Assembly: GCF_020921035.1 (NCBI RefSeq)
Contig: NC_063157.1
Location: 3,348,001-3,412,000, forward strand
DNA from: Rhodamnia argentea
Lineage: Eukaryota; Streptophyta; Magnoliopsida; Myrtales; Myrtaceae
Direction: 5' to 3'
DNA length: 64,000 nucleotides
The translations under genes and the position numbers were made by a program. This document shows, one piece after another, positions 49,970 through 61,008 of the stretch. The notes beneath the pieces were generated by a model. That model had not been told where the DNA came from and made no database searches. It saw only the letters and a program-made list of their open reading frames with translations. Each line of letters opens with the position of its first letter. The first letter of the stretch is position 1.

Positions 49970-52900
49970 TGATCAAGATTTACTTACTCAAACTAAACGA
50001 GCTTAATTTCCTAATTGATAACAGAAAGAGAGAACCTTTCCGCAGTTCAAGCTCAACCCACAAGACGGACGAAAGATAAAGATGCGAATTTGAGTGAAAG
50101 TTGAGCAAAGCTGCAAAACCTGCAAAAAGGGTTTTTGCCGATCCGGTGGATCTTGAAATACGAACACGAGATTTGGCCAAACGAATCAAGATTCAGTGAA
50201 GGGTCCAAAATGGGAATTTGTGTTGGAAGGAGAAGAGAAAATGTTTTGAGTTGAGAAGGAGAAGAAAGATGCTATCTGCAATGAGAATCGGAGGGTTTTA
50301 AAGGAAGATTCGTGCGCGCGCGAGGACAAACGAGGAAGCTCAAGACTCCATTCTTCTCCAGAGAGGGGGGACGTCGGAGGGAGTGAAGAGCTTTCTTCTT
50401 TATTCGATGGCAGAGCGGAGCGGAGGAAGAAGATGACAATACCTGGGACCAAGATTGTGATTATTATTTACCAAATTTTGAATTTTGGGGCGATCCATCA
50501 AATAAAAATTATTCGTTCTTGGTTTTGTCTTTTTGGCCAAAACATGGATTTCTCTTCCTAAACAGTTGACAGCTCCGTTTAACTCATGTGATCTCCGCGT
50601 TTTTGACTTGTGTCACGTCCATCGACAATTTGAAATCAAGAATCTTAATTCAACCTTGAGCTGACTCCCAAGTCGTGGATAACATGCTTCTGAATTGGCT
50701 CATACGTTTAATTAACACATTAATCTAATCAAGGGTCTTTCGTTTTCTTTTGGAATTTTTATTGAGTTGTGAGAAAGATTGGACACTATCCATGCGTGTC
50801 ACACCAATTCTGCAATCAAATCTCCCCACATGTCGTGATGATGGGATGATTCTTTTGGACACTGTTATTGTTCTCAATAACCACATTTTTTTCCCCTCCT
50901 CTGAAGATCCTCAAAAGTGAATTGTGTTACATCTTGATTTCTAGCCACTCCACGATCCCCCACCTTCGTTTTTTGTATTTCTTTAAGCTGAAATGCTCCG
51001 CGGCTCCTCTGTTGATGGCCAATTGGATCACTGTTATTTCCGAGGCAAGAAGAGAACCATGCCATCATCACCAGCTCCTGTGAGATTGCTAGCTTTCTTG
51101 ACTTTCATGGCCAAATTTGCCTAAAATATCTCCACCACATAAGAGCCCGTGGCTCCTAGAACTCTTTCCATTCCTCCCTGTTTTTCACCAACGTAAAGCT
51201 AGTTTCATCCCATTTCCCTTACATCTCCAATGCCTTTGATTTCTTCCTTCCTGTGCCCATTTCGTACATGGGGGACCTTAAACTTGACAGCAATTTAGCA
51301 GGATCACTTAATCGACAAGTTAACTCGACATCATCTGATTTGCCCCCGAAAGATAAAGACAGGAAACAGAAAAGGAGGGACTGCGAAGCATTGCAAAAAA
51401 CTGTCCCGGATCAGCGACCACTATACCATCTTTGAGCTACATAATGCATTTAAACCGTCAGTTGGAAAAAGAGCCACAGGGTGTGGGGTCTGTGATTCAA
51501 GACCGTCACATGGGGTCTCTAATCCTGGAGCAAATCCAAGCAAATCCTGAAGCCAACGCAGGTTTTGAGGGAGATTTTACAGATCCGAAAAAGTCGCTAA
51601 TTACCAACTGCTTTTGACACTGGTGAGTCAAGAAAGATGTTGACTTTACCTGTCCTAGGTACTGCTTGCTTTCATCTCCAATCTGGTTTATTTCTTTTTT
51701 CCTCCTTTCCATCCCTCACATTACCTCCTGATGTTAATTACAATGCAAGAATTTCGATTACGAGTAATCTTAATGCGTGATTAAAACTAAGGGCAAGGAC
51801 CATCTCACGTGATAATGGACTTCAAGACATCAAACCCATGTTATCTGAGACATGCTCAAATTTCTAAGGACAGGAAAATCTGCGCAAATCTGTCCTAGGT
51901 CCAACTAAAAGCTCCCTTTATCAAATCAAGGATGGCCCCTAATCCATCTACTTAATCTCCGCTATAATATGAAACATTGGAAAGAGAAATTTGTGGTATT
52001 GTTATTGCAAGAAGGAAGATGACCAGAACCAAGAGACCCACCATTTTAATAACATGGGGACCAACCAAAATGGGGTCAAATGTTACTCTTTTGTGGTTAG
52101 GGAAGATGAGAGTTGGCGGGATCGCTTCGTTTTGTTAATCGAGTTCGTGCGTTTGAGAGTGACATTACCGTTAATTATTGTCGTTTAATTAGATTAGTAA
52201 AGCCTTTTTTTTCAACCGAATCAAGCATAAAGAATGCAATGAAAGACTTTTGCATAAAGATGCTGTCGAAAGAACTAGACTCTATAGGGACCAATCTTTT
52301 CCCATATTGTTAGCCTCGATTTTGGGCTTTTTTCCTGAGCATAACCGGCGTTTTTGCAGCTTAGGACAGGAAATGGTCGGACAAAATGATGGATCAAGAA
52401 ATGATTTTTTTTAAGGGTATTATCATTTGTTTGGTGGTCAAAGCACGAATCATGATGTGGCATAGTTGATGACTCTTTTGCTCTCGTAAAGGTTAAGGAG
52501 AGAGAACAGCAATTTTGTCCAGTCGGATCCAATGGGGGGGACCCGAGGGTAATGGGCCGGGGCTGGCCCGACATGTCCCGTGATCCGTCCGATACTCTGG
52601 AAACATGGAGATGCCTCGGCCAGTGACAGTCTTCGCGTCTCTTGGAGACTTTTCTCCAGTGAAGTAGTTGATGAAGTGGTCTCTTCTTCCTTTGTTATTG
52701 AAGATCGACCACGATGACCATAAGGTATAGCTACTTTGAGCAGGCAAATTACCTACCACGGAATGACGCGCGACGTTAATCCGAGTTCAATTTCATCATT
52801 TTGTAAGGAAGCATCTCTTCTTTCAAGGTTAGGTAACTTATTATTTTGTTGAATTCCTTAAAGAAAGTCGTCTCGCGCTCATAGGTGGGTATTATCTACT

Positions 52901-53304
52901 TACCTAGCCGTATCGATTTCTAGTACAGATACTCTTCTGTTGAAGGTGGTTCGAAATTTAGTCGGGCGTACGGCATGGGTAACTTCGGTACCGTAGCGCT
53001 AAGTACTCGAATCTTGGGTCGGGAAATTTTCTCTACTCTTTTTCGTCTCGGAAAAAGCAGCGGGCACCTTGTGTCCTTGATCAAATACATTCACAAGAGA
53101 ACAGTGTTTGTAAGTCGAACCTGATCATCTCACGCGATTCAAGCTCGTGTAGAAGGAACGAAGGAATATGGTTTGATCCGATGTCGTTTTGGGAACAAAA
53201 AATGTTGTGATCAAATTCAACGCGAAGACAGAGACACTGTATGCCTACCTTTCTATACAAAATGAAATTTTTTTCACTATCATCAACCAGTTTCAATCGA
53301 ATCC
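49970..53304. other. Intergenic region between two minus-strand RING genes
   Basis: The left 500 bases are probably the leader and promoter of the ATL gene (CT-rich on the minus strand). Plus-strand frames of 60-71 codons between 50,868 and 51,617 do not join into a recognisable protein. No inverted-repeat element with clear ends is seen. Confidence 0.45.
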
Positions 53305-53778
53305 TCAGGAGAGAAGAGTTTCGGAATCACGGCAGAGCACCAATGCGAGGTTGGTATCGAAGTGCTTGTCCATCCATTTACACGCGCTCGCCATCGACAG
53401 CCGCAGCAGCCAACCCGCGCAGGCCCGGAGTTCCCCGCCGCCGCCGCGGCTGCTCACCGTCGTCCGGCAGAGAGGGCACGTCCGGCGATACCCCAGCCAC
53501 GTGCCGATGCACTCCGCGTGGAAGCAGTGGCCGCATTCCGTAAGCTTCCGGAGCTTCCCGTCCGAGGAGACCTCCCCAAGGCAGACCGTGCAGATTCCGC
53601 CAGCGGCGCAGGGGCCGCTCTCCTCGCCGCGGCGGCGAGTCGTCCAGGGCAGCGACAGCTTGAGCGAGCAGCAAAAGGACGCGAGCGCGGCGGTGGCGAC
53701 GGAGAAGGCGAGGAGAACCGCGTCGGAGACTGAGAGCGACGCCTGCCGAGCCGCTTCGTGGATCGAGTCGGCGAACAT
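53305..53778 (-). CDS. Small RING-H2 zinc-finger protein
   Basis: Intronless, 157 residues, start ATG 53778, stop TGA 53305. A hydrophobic segment (about 19-38, DAVLLAFSVATAALASFCCS) may be a membrane anchor. The RING-H2 ligands are all present: C63, C66, C82, H84, H87, C90, C101, C104, with the proline after C101 that E2 binding needs. The C-terminal tail (about 110-157) is less conserved and includes SMASACKWMDKHF. It is probably an E3 ligase. It lacks the GLD motif and is not a standard ATL. The coding sequence is GC-rich compared with the flanks. The large overlapping frames on the plus strand are shadows of this gene. Confidence 0.88.
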   Translation of the reverse strand: MFADSIHEAARQASLSVSDAVLLAFSVATAALASFCCSLKLSLPWTTRRRGEESGPCAAGGICTVCLGEVSSDGKLRKLTECGHCFHAECIGTWLGYRRTCPLCRTTVSSRGGGGELRACAGWLLRLSMASACKWMDKHFDTNLALVLCRDSETLLS

Positions 53779-54954
53779 GGTTTATCTTCTCGGGAAAATC
53801 TGTTCTTCGAGGTCGTGATTTTCTCGGTGAAGGTGGCTTTTATTCACGCAGCGTGATGGAATTGAGCGGTCTGCACATGCTGGGTCGTTGGAAGATTTGA
53901 CCGGATCGAAGAAATTGGGAAGGAGTTAGGAATACGAGCTGCCTCGGTGGCGAATCTTTGGTGGAGGAACAAGTCCGACCGGCGGCGTCGTTCGTACTTG
54001 TCTTTTTTGACCCGGACCCCGCCTTTCGAATTTTTTAAAATAGTTCTTTTTTTTTTGGTCAAATAATCTTTTTTTTTAATAATTCATTATGCATGGAACT
54101 GGTGCAGCCAAAGCTATGAATGTTTTCTAATTTTTATTATTATTATTAATAAGCGTTGTATAAGCACCTCTTTTGATTAAAGTCTCGTATTGATTATGTC
54201 TCGATTTCTTATTTAGAAATCGGTTTGGTGGTGACAGTTTGCGACCGAACCAACCGATGAAAAATTAAAGTGACTGATTTGGTTTGAGTTATGCTTTTGA
54301 CGGTTTTGGTTTGGGTGTAGACTAAACATAATTCCAAACCATTTATTTTTAATGAAACATGCGTGTCGTTAGAGTGATGCTGGTTGGAGAAAGAGTAGAA
54401 TTTTCGATGGAAGTGTCGTTGATTATCTTTTATTTACCTCTATCATTTGATACAATCGCATACGCATAAGGGATTAGGAGGAAAGGAGATGCATTTACCA
54501 ATCGAAACTCTTAATAAGAATTGCGCTTCGTATTTCTCTCAGCTGGGCCGACTTGGGTCAGAACTTAACAGCGCCATCGGGCTTGGGCATTGCGTGGCCG
54601 GGCCAATCCGGGCCTATGCAATTTCATTTCTATCCGGGTCGGAGCCCCGTGATTGCTCATCCGACCCAATTCCCGACGGAGCCTCTCCCTCCCCACCCGA
54701 GAGTAAAAAAATGCAAAAGAAAAGTTAAATGAAAACAAAAGTTTCCAAAACCATATTATCGGCATTCGCTGTGTGGCTGTCAAAGGCCTCTCCGACCATT
54801 CACCGCCATCTTCACCCTCTTCTTCACCTCCCTCCAATCTCTGCTTCCACCGACGTTCCTTCTCCGTGTCGTACGCTCTCGCTTCTTGCCCTGTAGATGT
54901 GTAACCTCTGTGTTCTGCTGTAAGAGGTGGAAGAATTTAGAGAACAAGCCTTCC
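53779..54954. other. Shared upstream region of two divergent genes
   Basis: Lies between the RING-H2 gene (minus) and the NUMOD3 gene (plus). A T-rich stretch occurs near 54,050-54,080. TGGGCC at 54544-54549 and further gggcc words up to 54,615 could be Site II elements of the plus-strand promoter. The frame is open from about 54,800 into the NUMOD3 start without an ATG. Confidence 0.45.
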
Positions 54955-57900
54955 ATGCTGTTTGGAAGGTCTGAAACTGCTCGGAGTTGTGGCTTTTGGC
55001 TGAATGAGCGCCCATCCATGCCTTTATTAGGTACCCTCTGCGCTCTACTTTCATGGGTAACCTTTAGTTTTCTTCTTTAGTGCAAAAGCTCTGCTTGGCT
55101 CGTTGCTTTACCTTGAATGCCTTATCTGCATTCCCTGTTATTTTCTTTTGTTGAGCGGGGATCTTCAGATTACAATCTAGTACATGATGTAATTAGCATG
55201 TAAGTGTCACACGGCCAACTTTGGCTGGCAATGATGGCTGTGAATTCAAGAAGTTGCTTCCTTTTTGTTCCCCAAAATGTCCAACATTTTAATGAGCTGG
55301 ACTTGAGTAATTGTCACTGGCCAAAATCAGTGAATGTTTACTTCCTTTTCTTCTTTCTTCTAATGATGACATACAATTAATGTCTTTGAATTTGTTGTGC
55401 CTTGTGTACAGAAATTGTCACTGCACAGCCTAACTTCCATAATCATCTGGGTGCACTTGGGGCTCAAGCCTTTGTTCACGGTAGATTGTTCTCTAGTTCG
55501 TTTACTTTTGGGAATGATAAAAAGCTTGCCTCATGGAAACTGTCTAACGCGCCTAAAAAGATTCACGTCGAGCAGCATCCACCTAAGTTTGTGGTTAAGG
55601 CAGTTGCCACCCTAGAGCGCATGTGCTCGGTTCTGAATGAAGATGTGCGCTTATCTCGCGAAAGCTCACAGGTGGCTACAGGTTCGAGTTCCTCAGGGGC
55701 CCGGCATGGGCCGTCTGAGGAAGATGAAATGGAATTGGACGAAAGAGAAAAGCTGAGGCGGATGAGAATTTCTAAGGCAAATAAGGGGAACACTCCATGG
55801 AACAAAGGCAAGAAACACAGTGCAGGTAACTTCAACTCTGAATCCCAGTGGTTAGTTTATGTGTTACCCTTGATATCACTCAGGGAAGGTGCCATAATTC
55901 ATGTGCAGAAACCCTGCAACGAATCAGAGAGAGAACAAGACTAGCAATGCAGAATCCTAAGGTGATGTCATGTAAGAATAACTATATGTTTCTTTGTTGA
56001 AATATGGCCATACATTATGGATGAATCTAGATTGCCATGCATGCCAGTTTGGGATGTTAAAGAGTAAAGCAAAGTCTCAGATAATAAAGTTTGGAAGGAA
56101 GTAAACTTTGGCTGCCTCATGAAATTATTATCTCCAATGATGGAGTACTTGTTTGCAATTTTATGAAATTCATGTGGTCTCAGATACAAAAACTGGCTTT
56201 GCAGGTCAAGATGAAGTTGATTAACCTCGGACATGCACAGAGGTTGGTAATGCATACTCTCTTCTGCTTTTGTACAATGTTGACAAGATCTTGGTATTTT
56301 ACACTTTCAAATTTATATTTGTGTCTTTGCCTTCAAATCCTTAAAAAAAAATTCCTTCTTTCTTTATAATGAAATTCCAGTGAGAAAACGAGAATGAAAA
56401 TTGGTGCTGGAGTTCGAATGGGGTGGCAAAGGCGCAGGGAAAAGTTGATGGTGCAGGAGACATGCTATCATGAATGGCAGAACTTGATTGCAGAAGCATC
56501 TAGAATCGGTTATGTGGGTGAGGAGGCGTTGCAGTGGGATTCGTATGACATGTTGAATGAACAGCTTGAGCGTGAGTGGTTGGAGAGCGTTGAGCAGCGG
56601 AAAAAGATGCCTAGGCTAAAGGGTAGCAAGAGAGCTCCAAAGTCGCCAGAGCAAAGAAGAAAGATTGCACAAGCAATTGCAGCAAAATGGGCAGATCCTG
56701 TAAGGGCTTTACTAAAATGTCGTTATAATTTGTTCATTTAGATTCTTAATTTTCTTTTCTGTATGTCCGTTAATCGTTTGATTCTGTTAATAGATGGATG
56801 AGCAAACTTCACTTTTGTGTATATGTCCACATATCTTCTATATACAAGTTCACCTTCTCAATCGTATCTATTAGCAAATAAAAAGATAAGATCACTTTCT
56901 AAGAAACAGAATCAAGGTTTATGAAATGGTGAAAGAAGGAAAGACCAATAATCTTGAGGATGAGGGAGAATTAATATAATACTATCGGGTTGAAGAACAG
57001 GTCTGCTGAATATATTTTGATTGACATAAGTCTTCTGTTCCAAGACTAGATTGAAATGAATGAATTGGAGCTTCAGATATCTCAAGTTATTATGGAACAT
57101 ATGTTAATACAGTGTTCCAGACCATCTATTGGAATATGTAATCTTACTATATATTCTTCCATAATCCCAGCGTGGAGTATGATGCACACTTGACCTTCTG
57201 TATGTTAGCTGAAGTTCTTCTGTGTTTCTACCCATGTACTTCTTGATGCTAATCTTGAAGAGCGAATGCATTACGCAACCAATTTGGTTCTGATTTTTCT
57301 CACGGTTGCCCTGAGTTCAATTGCAGGCTCCCAGTTAGTCCATCAGTTCTACTATGGGTCAATTGTCATGCAGCCACGTGTCCTCATTTATGCAATGTGT
57401 TGGCTAAAAGCTTTTTATGTTTGTTTCCTTAGGTGGCTAGGAAATTGTGTAAACCTCAGCTTCTTGGAGTTGAATGGAATATAATAGATTGCTTTTCACC
57501 CTTCCCTTATATTAAACTTTCTCATCACTGTTCTAAAATTTTCTATATTACAAATGTCTGTTCTCGGTGAACCATTAGTATTCACGCTCACTATGAGTTT
57601 CCACTTTTATTTTACTGAAAATTGTTTAACTTTCCCAAACAGGAATACCGTGAACGAGTCTGTTCTGGCCTGGCCAAGTATTATGGAACACCAGTTGGAG
57701 TTGAAAGAAAGCCAAGGAAAAGGCCAGCCGGCACCGGCAGTACACGACCAAACAAAAGGAACCCAGCTCAGAGAAAATCCAATGCCATGGACAACACTCC
57801 CAGACAAGATCCTCAGAGCCAAATCCAAAAACTGAGGCTGAAGAGAAGGAAAACTCCTCTCTTTAAGGATCCTTTGGCAAGTTCTAAGTTGGAGATGATA

Positions 57901-58900
57901 AAGAGTATCAGGGCACGCAGAACGGCTCAAGAAACAAACAAGGCAGAAGCCATAGAACGGGCAAGGTTTGTTCACTTGTTTATCATGATTAAACTTATAA
58001 GCGGAACACCTTGGAGCCCTCTGGACACGTGAGAGAATCTACCATAACTAACTTAATAAGTCTAGCGGTCATTGATGTGAGGTTTCTAAAAATGGACTTT
58101 AGAAGATGTATCCTTCCTTCTTGGTTCAAGTATTTCATAGCTGAGGTTTGGCTACTGCAGTAGCAATACTATTCTAAAGCATCACATTTCAAACAGAACA
58201 TCTACATTCCGTTCCACTGTTCTTGTTCTAAAGCTTCTCCAAAAGTTTCAGAATGTCTGTTTTGATGTTTTGAATCTCCTTTTGGCAAAATGGACCCAGG
58301 CTATTGATTGCCGAAGCTGAAAGGGCAGCCAAAGCATTGGAGGTTGCTGCGGTGAAGAGTCCCATTGCTAGAGCTTCCCTTGCAGAAACCAGAAAGCTTA
58401 TAGCTGAAGCCATTCACTTGATCGAGTCGATAGGAACAGGATCTATCCCTTCCACTGACAATGGGTCATACCCTTCAGCCGCCATACCAGATCTGACCAA
58501 TCATATCGAGGAGGAAACAGGTACAGTCTCCTGGAATCGACAGAACCAGAGGAAAGTCAATGGAAGCCAAGTGAAGACATGGGAGAACAGTGATGTGGAC
58601 TTCGATTTCGGAGGATTCAGCTTGCCAGATATGCTGGATGAAGAAGGTGAACTTAACCCTGTCGACTTGGGTTTCGTTCCACTCGATTGGGAAGGTCCAA
58701 TGGAAGTGGAAGGTCGGATGGGCGATTCGGGGGAGCGACATGACATACTGGAATCAAATGGCCTTGTAAAAGGCAACAGCAGATCTTTACCAAACGGAAC
58801 CAAAACTCATGTTCAACCAATGGGAAGCGAAACAAGCTCTAACCCCATCGCAGCGACAAAGAAATGGGTACGTGGTAGGCTCGTGGAAGTGGATGACTGA
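54955..58900 (+). CDS. NUMOD3-motif protein, nuclear gene, possible plastid targeting
   Basis: Carries the NUMOD3 DNA-binding motif that is otherwise mostly found next to homing endonucleases. Exons 54955-55030, 55412-55825, 55909-55961, 56205-56242, 56381-56699, 57643-57965 and 58300-58900 join in phase and give 607 residues. The motif occurs around residues 142-165 (ISKANKGNTPWNKGKKHS) with a following helix-rich basic region (RIRERTRLAMQNPK). A second similar block is at about 282-315 (SPEQRRKIAQAIAAKWADP then EYRERVCSGLAKYYG). A basic region (KRPAGTGSTRPNKRN) and an alanine-rich helix (IAEAERAAKALEVAAVKSP) follow. No nuclease catalytic domain is visible. The short N terminus (MLFGRSETARSCGFW) may be a transit peptide. 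The first ATG in the frame is 54955. Its biological role is not established here. Confidence 0.88.
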
Positions 58901-59489
58901 TTTTTTGGTCCCTAATGAAGTAAAACCTGCCGATAAAGTGAAGGGAGTATGTAGGTGATTGATTCTGGTAAGCACTGAGGACGTTGTAGTTACATGTACC
59001 ATGTGAAGTTGATCACAACTGTGAGCTAGAGGCCGGTTCTCAAACTCGGGACTATAAATGAATCGAGGCAAGGCGCAGAGGCGAGGAACAACAGATCGAT
59101 ACTATTCGAGATACGATTGTAGAAGGGTCTCTTTTGTTCGAGATATTACTATTCCTGTAGGAGCAATCTTGGATTGAGGTGATGGCCAAAAGGGTATCTT
59201 AGATTGAGCTGTATCTACTAGCTATACATTTGCAATTTGTCTTATATGTTTCTTTGATAGACTATTAGTCAGTAGACTTGATCATCCTTGGAAGTGCCAG
59301 AACTTCAAATGTGAGGGCTACCCAGGATCCTGACATGGACAGTGAGCATGTTTATTGGTTTTTTTCTTCATTTATTAATGTACACGGAGCCACATCCAAA
59401 CTGAAAAGAAGCAGATAAACCAGAAAACTGCAAGACAGCTCTCCTCAGACCAACCAAGAATGTCTGATTTACAGTTCCCAACGTTGGAG
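58901..59489. other. Intergenic DNA between convergent genes
   Basis: Probably 3' UTR of the NUMOD3 gene and of the small minus-strand gene. No independent feature is seen. Confidence 0.5.
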
Positions 59490-59946
59490 TCACTTGACAG
59501 GAGGCAGAGGCACTTGAGAACTGTTGACTTTGGAGTCCACGGCCTCCTCCAGTTGTTTCCTCTTCTCTTCCTTCTCTCTCTTCCCTTTCTCAATCTCCTT
59601 CTCAGTTTCCTCCTCCTGCAAATCAATGACCCCTCAAATCATTAATTTCTACTTTTGAAAGCATGAACGTCGACAACACTGGAGTGACAGAGATAGGCCC
59701 AATTAACATATTGATCTTGTAAAATTTTTGTGGCGCTAAAACGAACATGAATATTGGGGGGGCGCGGTGGGGGAAGATGAAACATACGTCGAGAATGTCG
59801 GGGACAGGGAGCTTCACCCCGTGGACCGCAGCTCGAGTTGGTGGCTTGAGCGCCATGAGCCGGCGGTTGAGGCGGCTCGGCGTCGGGAGAGGCGGTATGG
59901 GGGATGCCCACGTCCATGGCTTTCCAATGAGCCTTCTTGCCTGCAT
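59490..59946 (-). CDS. Tentative small two-exon gene, 94 residues, unknown function
   Basis: Not recognised. Exon 1 (59946-59788) ends LPVPDILD at a GTATGT donor; exon 2 (59615-59490) begins after TTGCAG and ends PPVK then TGA. The join keeps the frame and gives 94 residues. The first half is proline-rich and basic (WTWASPIPPLPTPSRLNRRL); the second half is a charged coiled-coil-like run (EEETEKEIEKGREKEEKRKQ). No membrane segment or signal peptide is seen. Supporting it are a good donor, a good acceptor with correct phase, and a change in composition at the join. Against it are the short length and no remembered homologue. The start could be further upstream. Confidence 0.45.
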
Positions 59947-61008
59947 ACTTACTATTTCTCTCTGGGCTCTGGATTGAGGATGTACATAGAATAGGAATAT
60001 AAATAGATGGGCGATGAAGCGACCAGTGAGTGAGGCTTTGCATGGAAGCTACGTGTTGAAGTCCCCGAAACTACTCCGTTCTTCAAGAGTTTTCTATCAC
60101 CTGCCTTCCACAGTGTGCTGCGCGCGACCGTGTCCTATGTACGTGTTTTATGGGACTTGCACGATGTTTGGTAAGGCTTCAGGTAGACCGATCTTACCAC
60201 CCATGTCTTGGATTATAATAAAAGAATCGTAATTTTATGACATAATTAATTTCATTTATTTATTTATTTTTTCTTTTTCCTTATAATCTTCAGAAAAAAT
60301 GATAGAATTGATTCCTGAGCTATGGTCAAATATGCAACTAAAAATAGTGAGTCAACGTATCCATCCTTTTGTTCATCGTTACTTGGTGATGTGGATTACT
60401 ATATCCAAATTTGAAATGATTATATAACGTCATTATGTATAAATCTTTTTTGATCCATTCAAACATATTGACAGATTTATGAATGCTTTTATATATTTAT
60501 AGATTAGATAGAGCATTTATGAATAATTTAGAGATCAAAATGAATAACATATCCTTACCAAAAAAAAAAAATGAATAACATAAAAAAAAATTCGAAAACG
60601 ACATTACATGTTGATCGGACCATTTATGTATTTATGGCTAATCTGGAATTTGAGGCCCAAAAGTGAAGATGTACGGACTAAGGCCCCATACAATTCATAT
60701 TCTCGATTTGGTCCCTTCCTTCCTTGTCACGGGCCGTTTCGTTGTCCCTTTCAGCCACCGACACCTTCTTCCTCTTCTTCACCCAAAATCATCACTCTCT
60801 CGCCGAGGATCTTCTTCTTCTTCTTCTTCTTCTTCTTCTTCATAGATCTGATATCGAGCTTGACGCAGCATTGTATCAATCGACGCTACCTGCATCGCGC
60901 TACCGAGCTCCACATTCGGCCGCTTTGTTGGAATCAGCGACGGAACATTGCTCCGCAATCGCCATCCCCGTTCGCTGACTCTTTTGCAGGCCAGCGAGGT
61001 TGCGCCGG
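59947..61008. other. Upstream region of the O-fucosyltransferase gene
   Basis: AT-rich to about 60,600, then the leader region. A (CTT)n microsatellite lies at about 60,806-60,840. A TTTTGCAG acceptor-like site near 60,988 lies 20 bases before the ATG, so a leader intron is possible. No other gene is seen. Confidence 0.45.

Noticed and set aside
51253-51617. Two adjacent short plus-strand ORFs
   Set aside because: Together they form no recognisable protein and no good splice junction joins them.
53189-53818. 209-codon plus-strand ORF opposite the RING-H2 gene
   Set aside because: Shadow frame; the opposite strand has a perfect RING-H2 ligand set.
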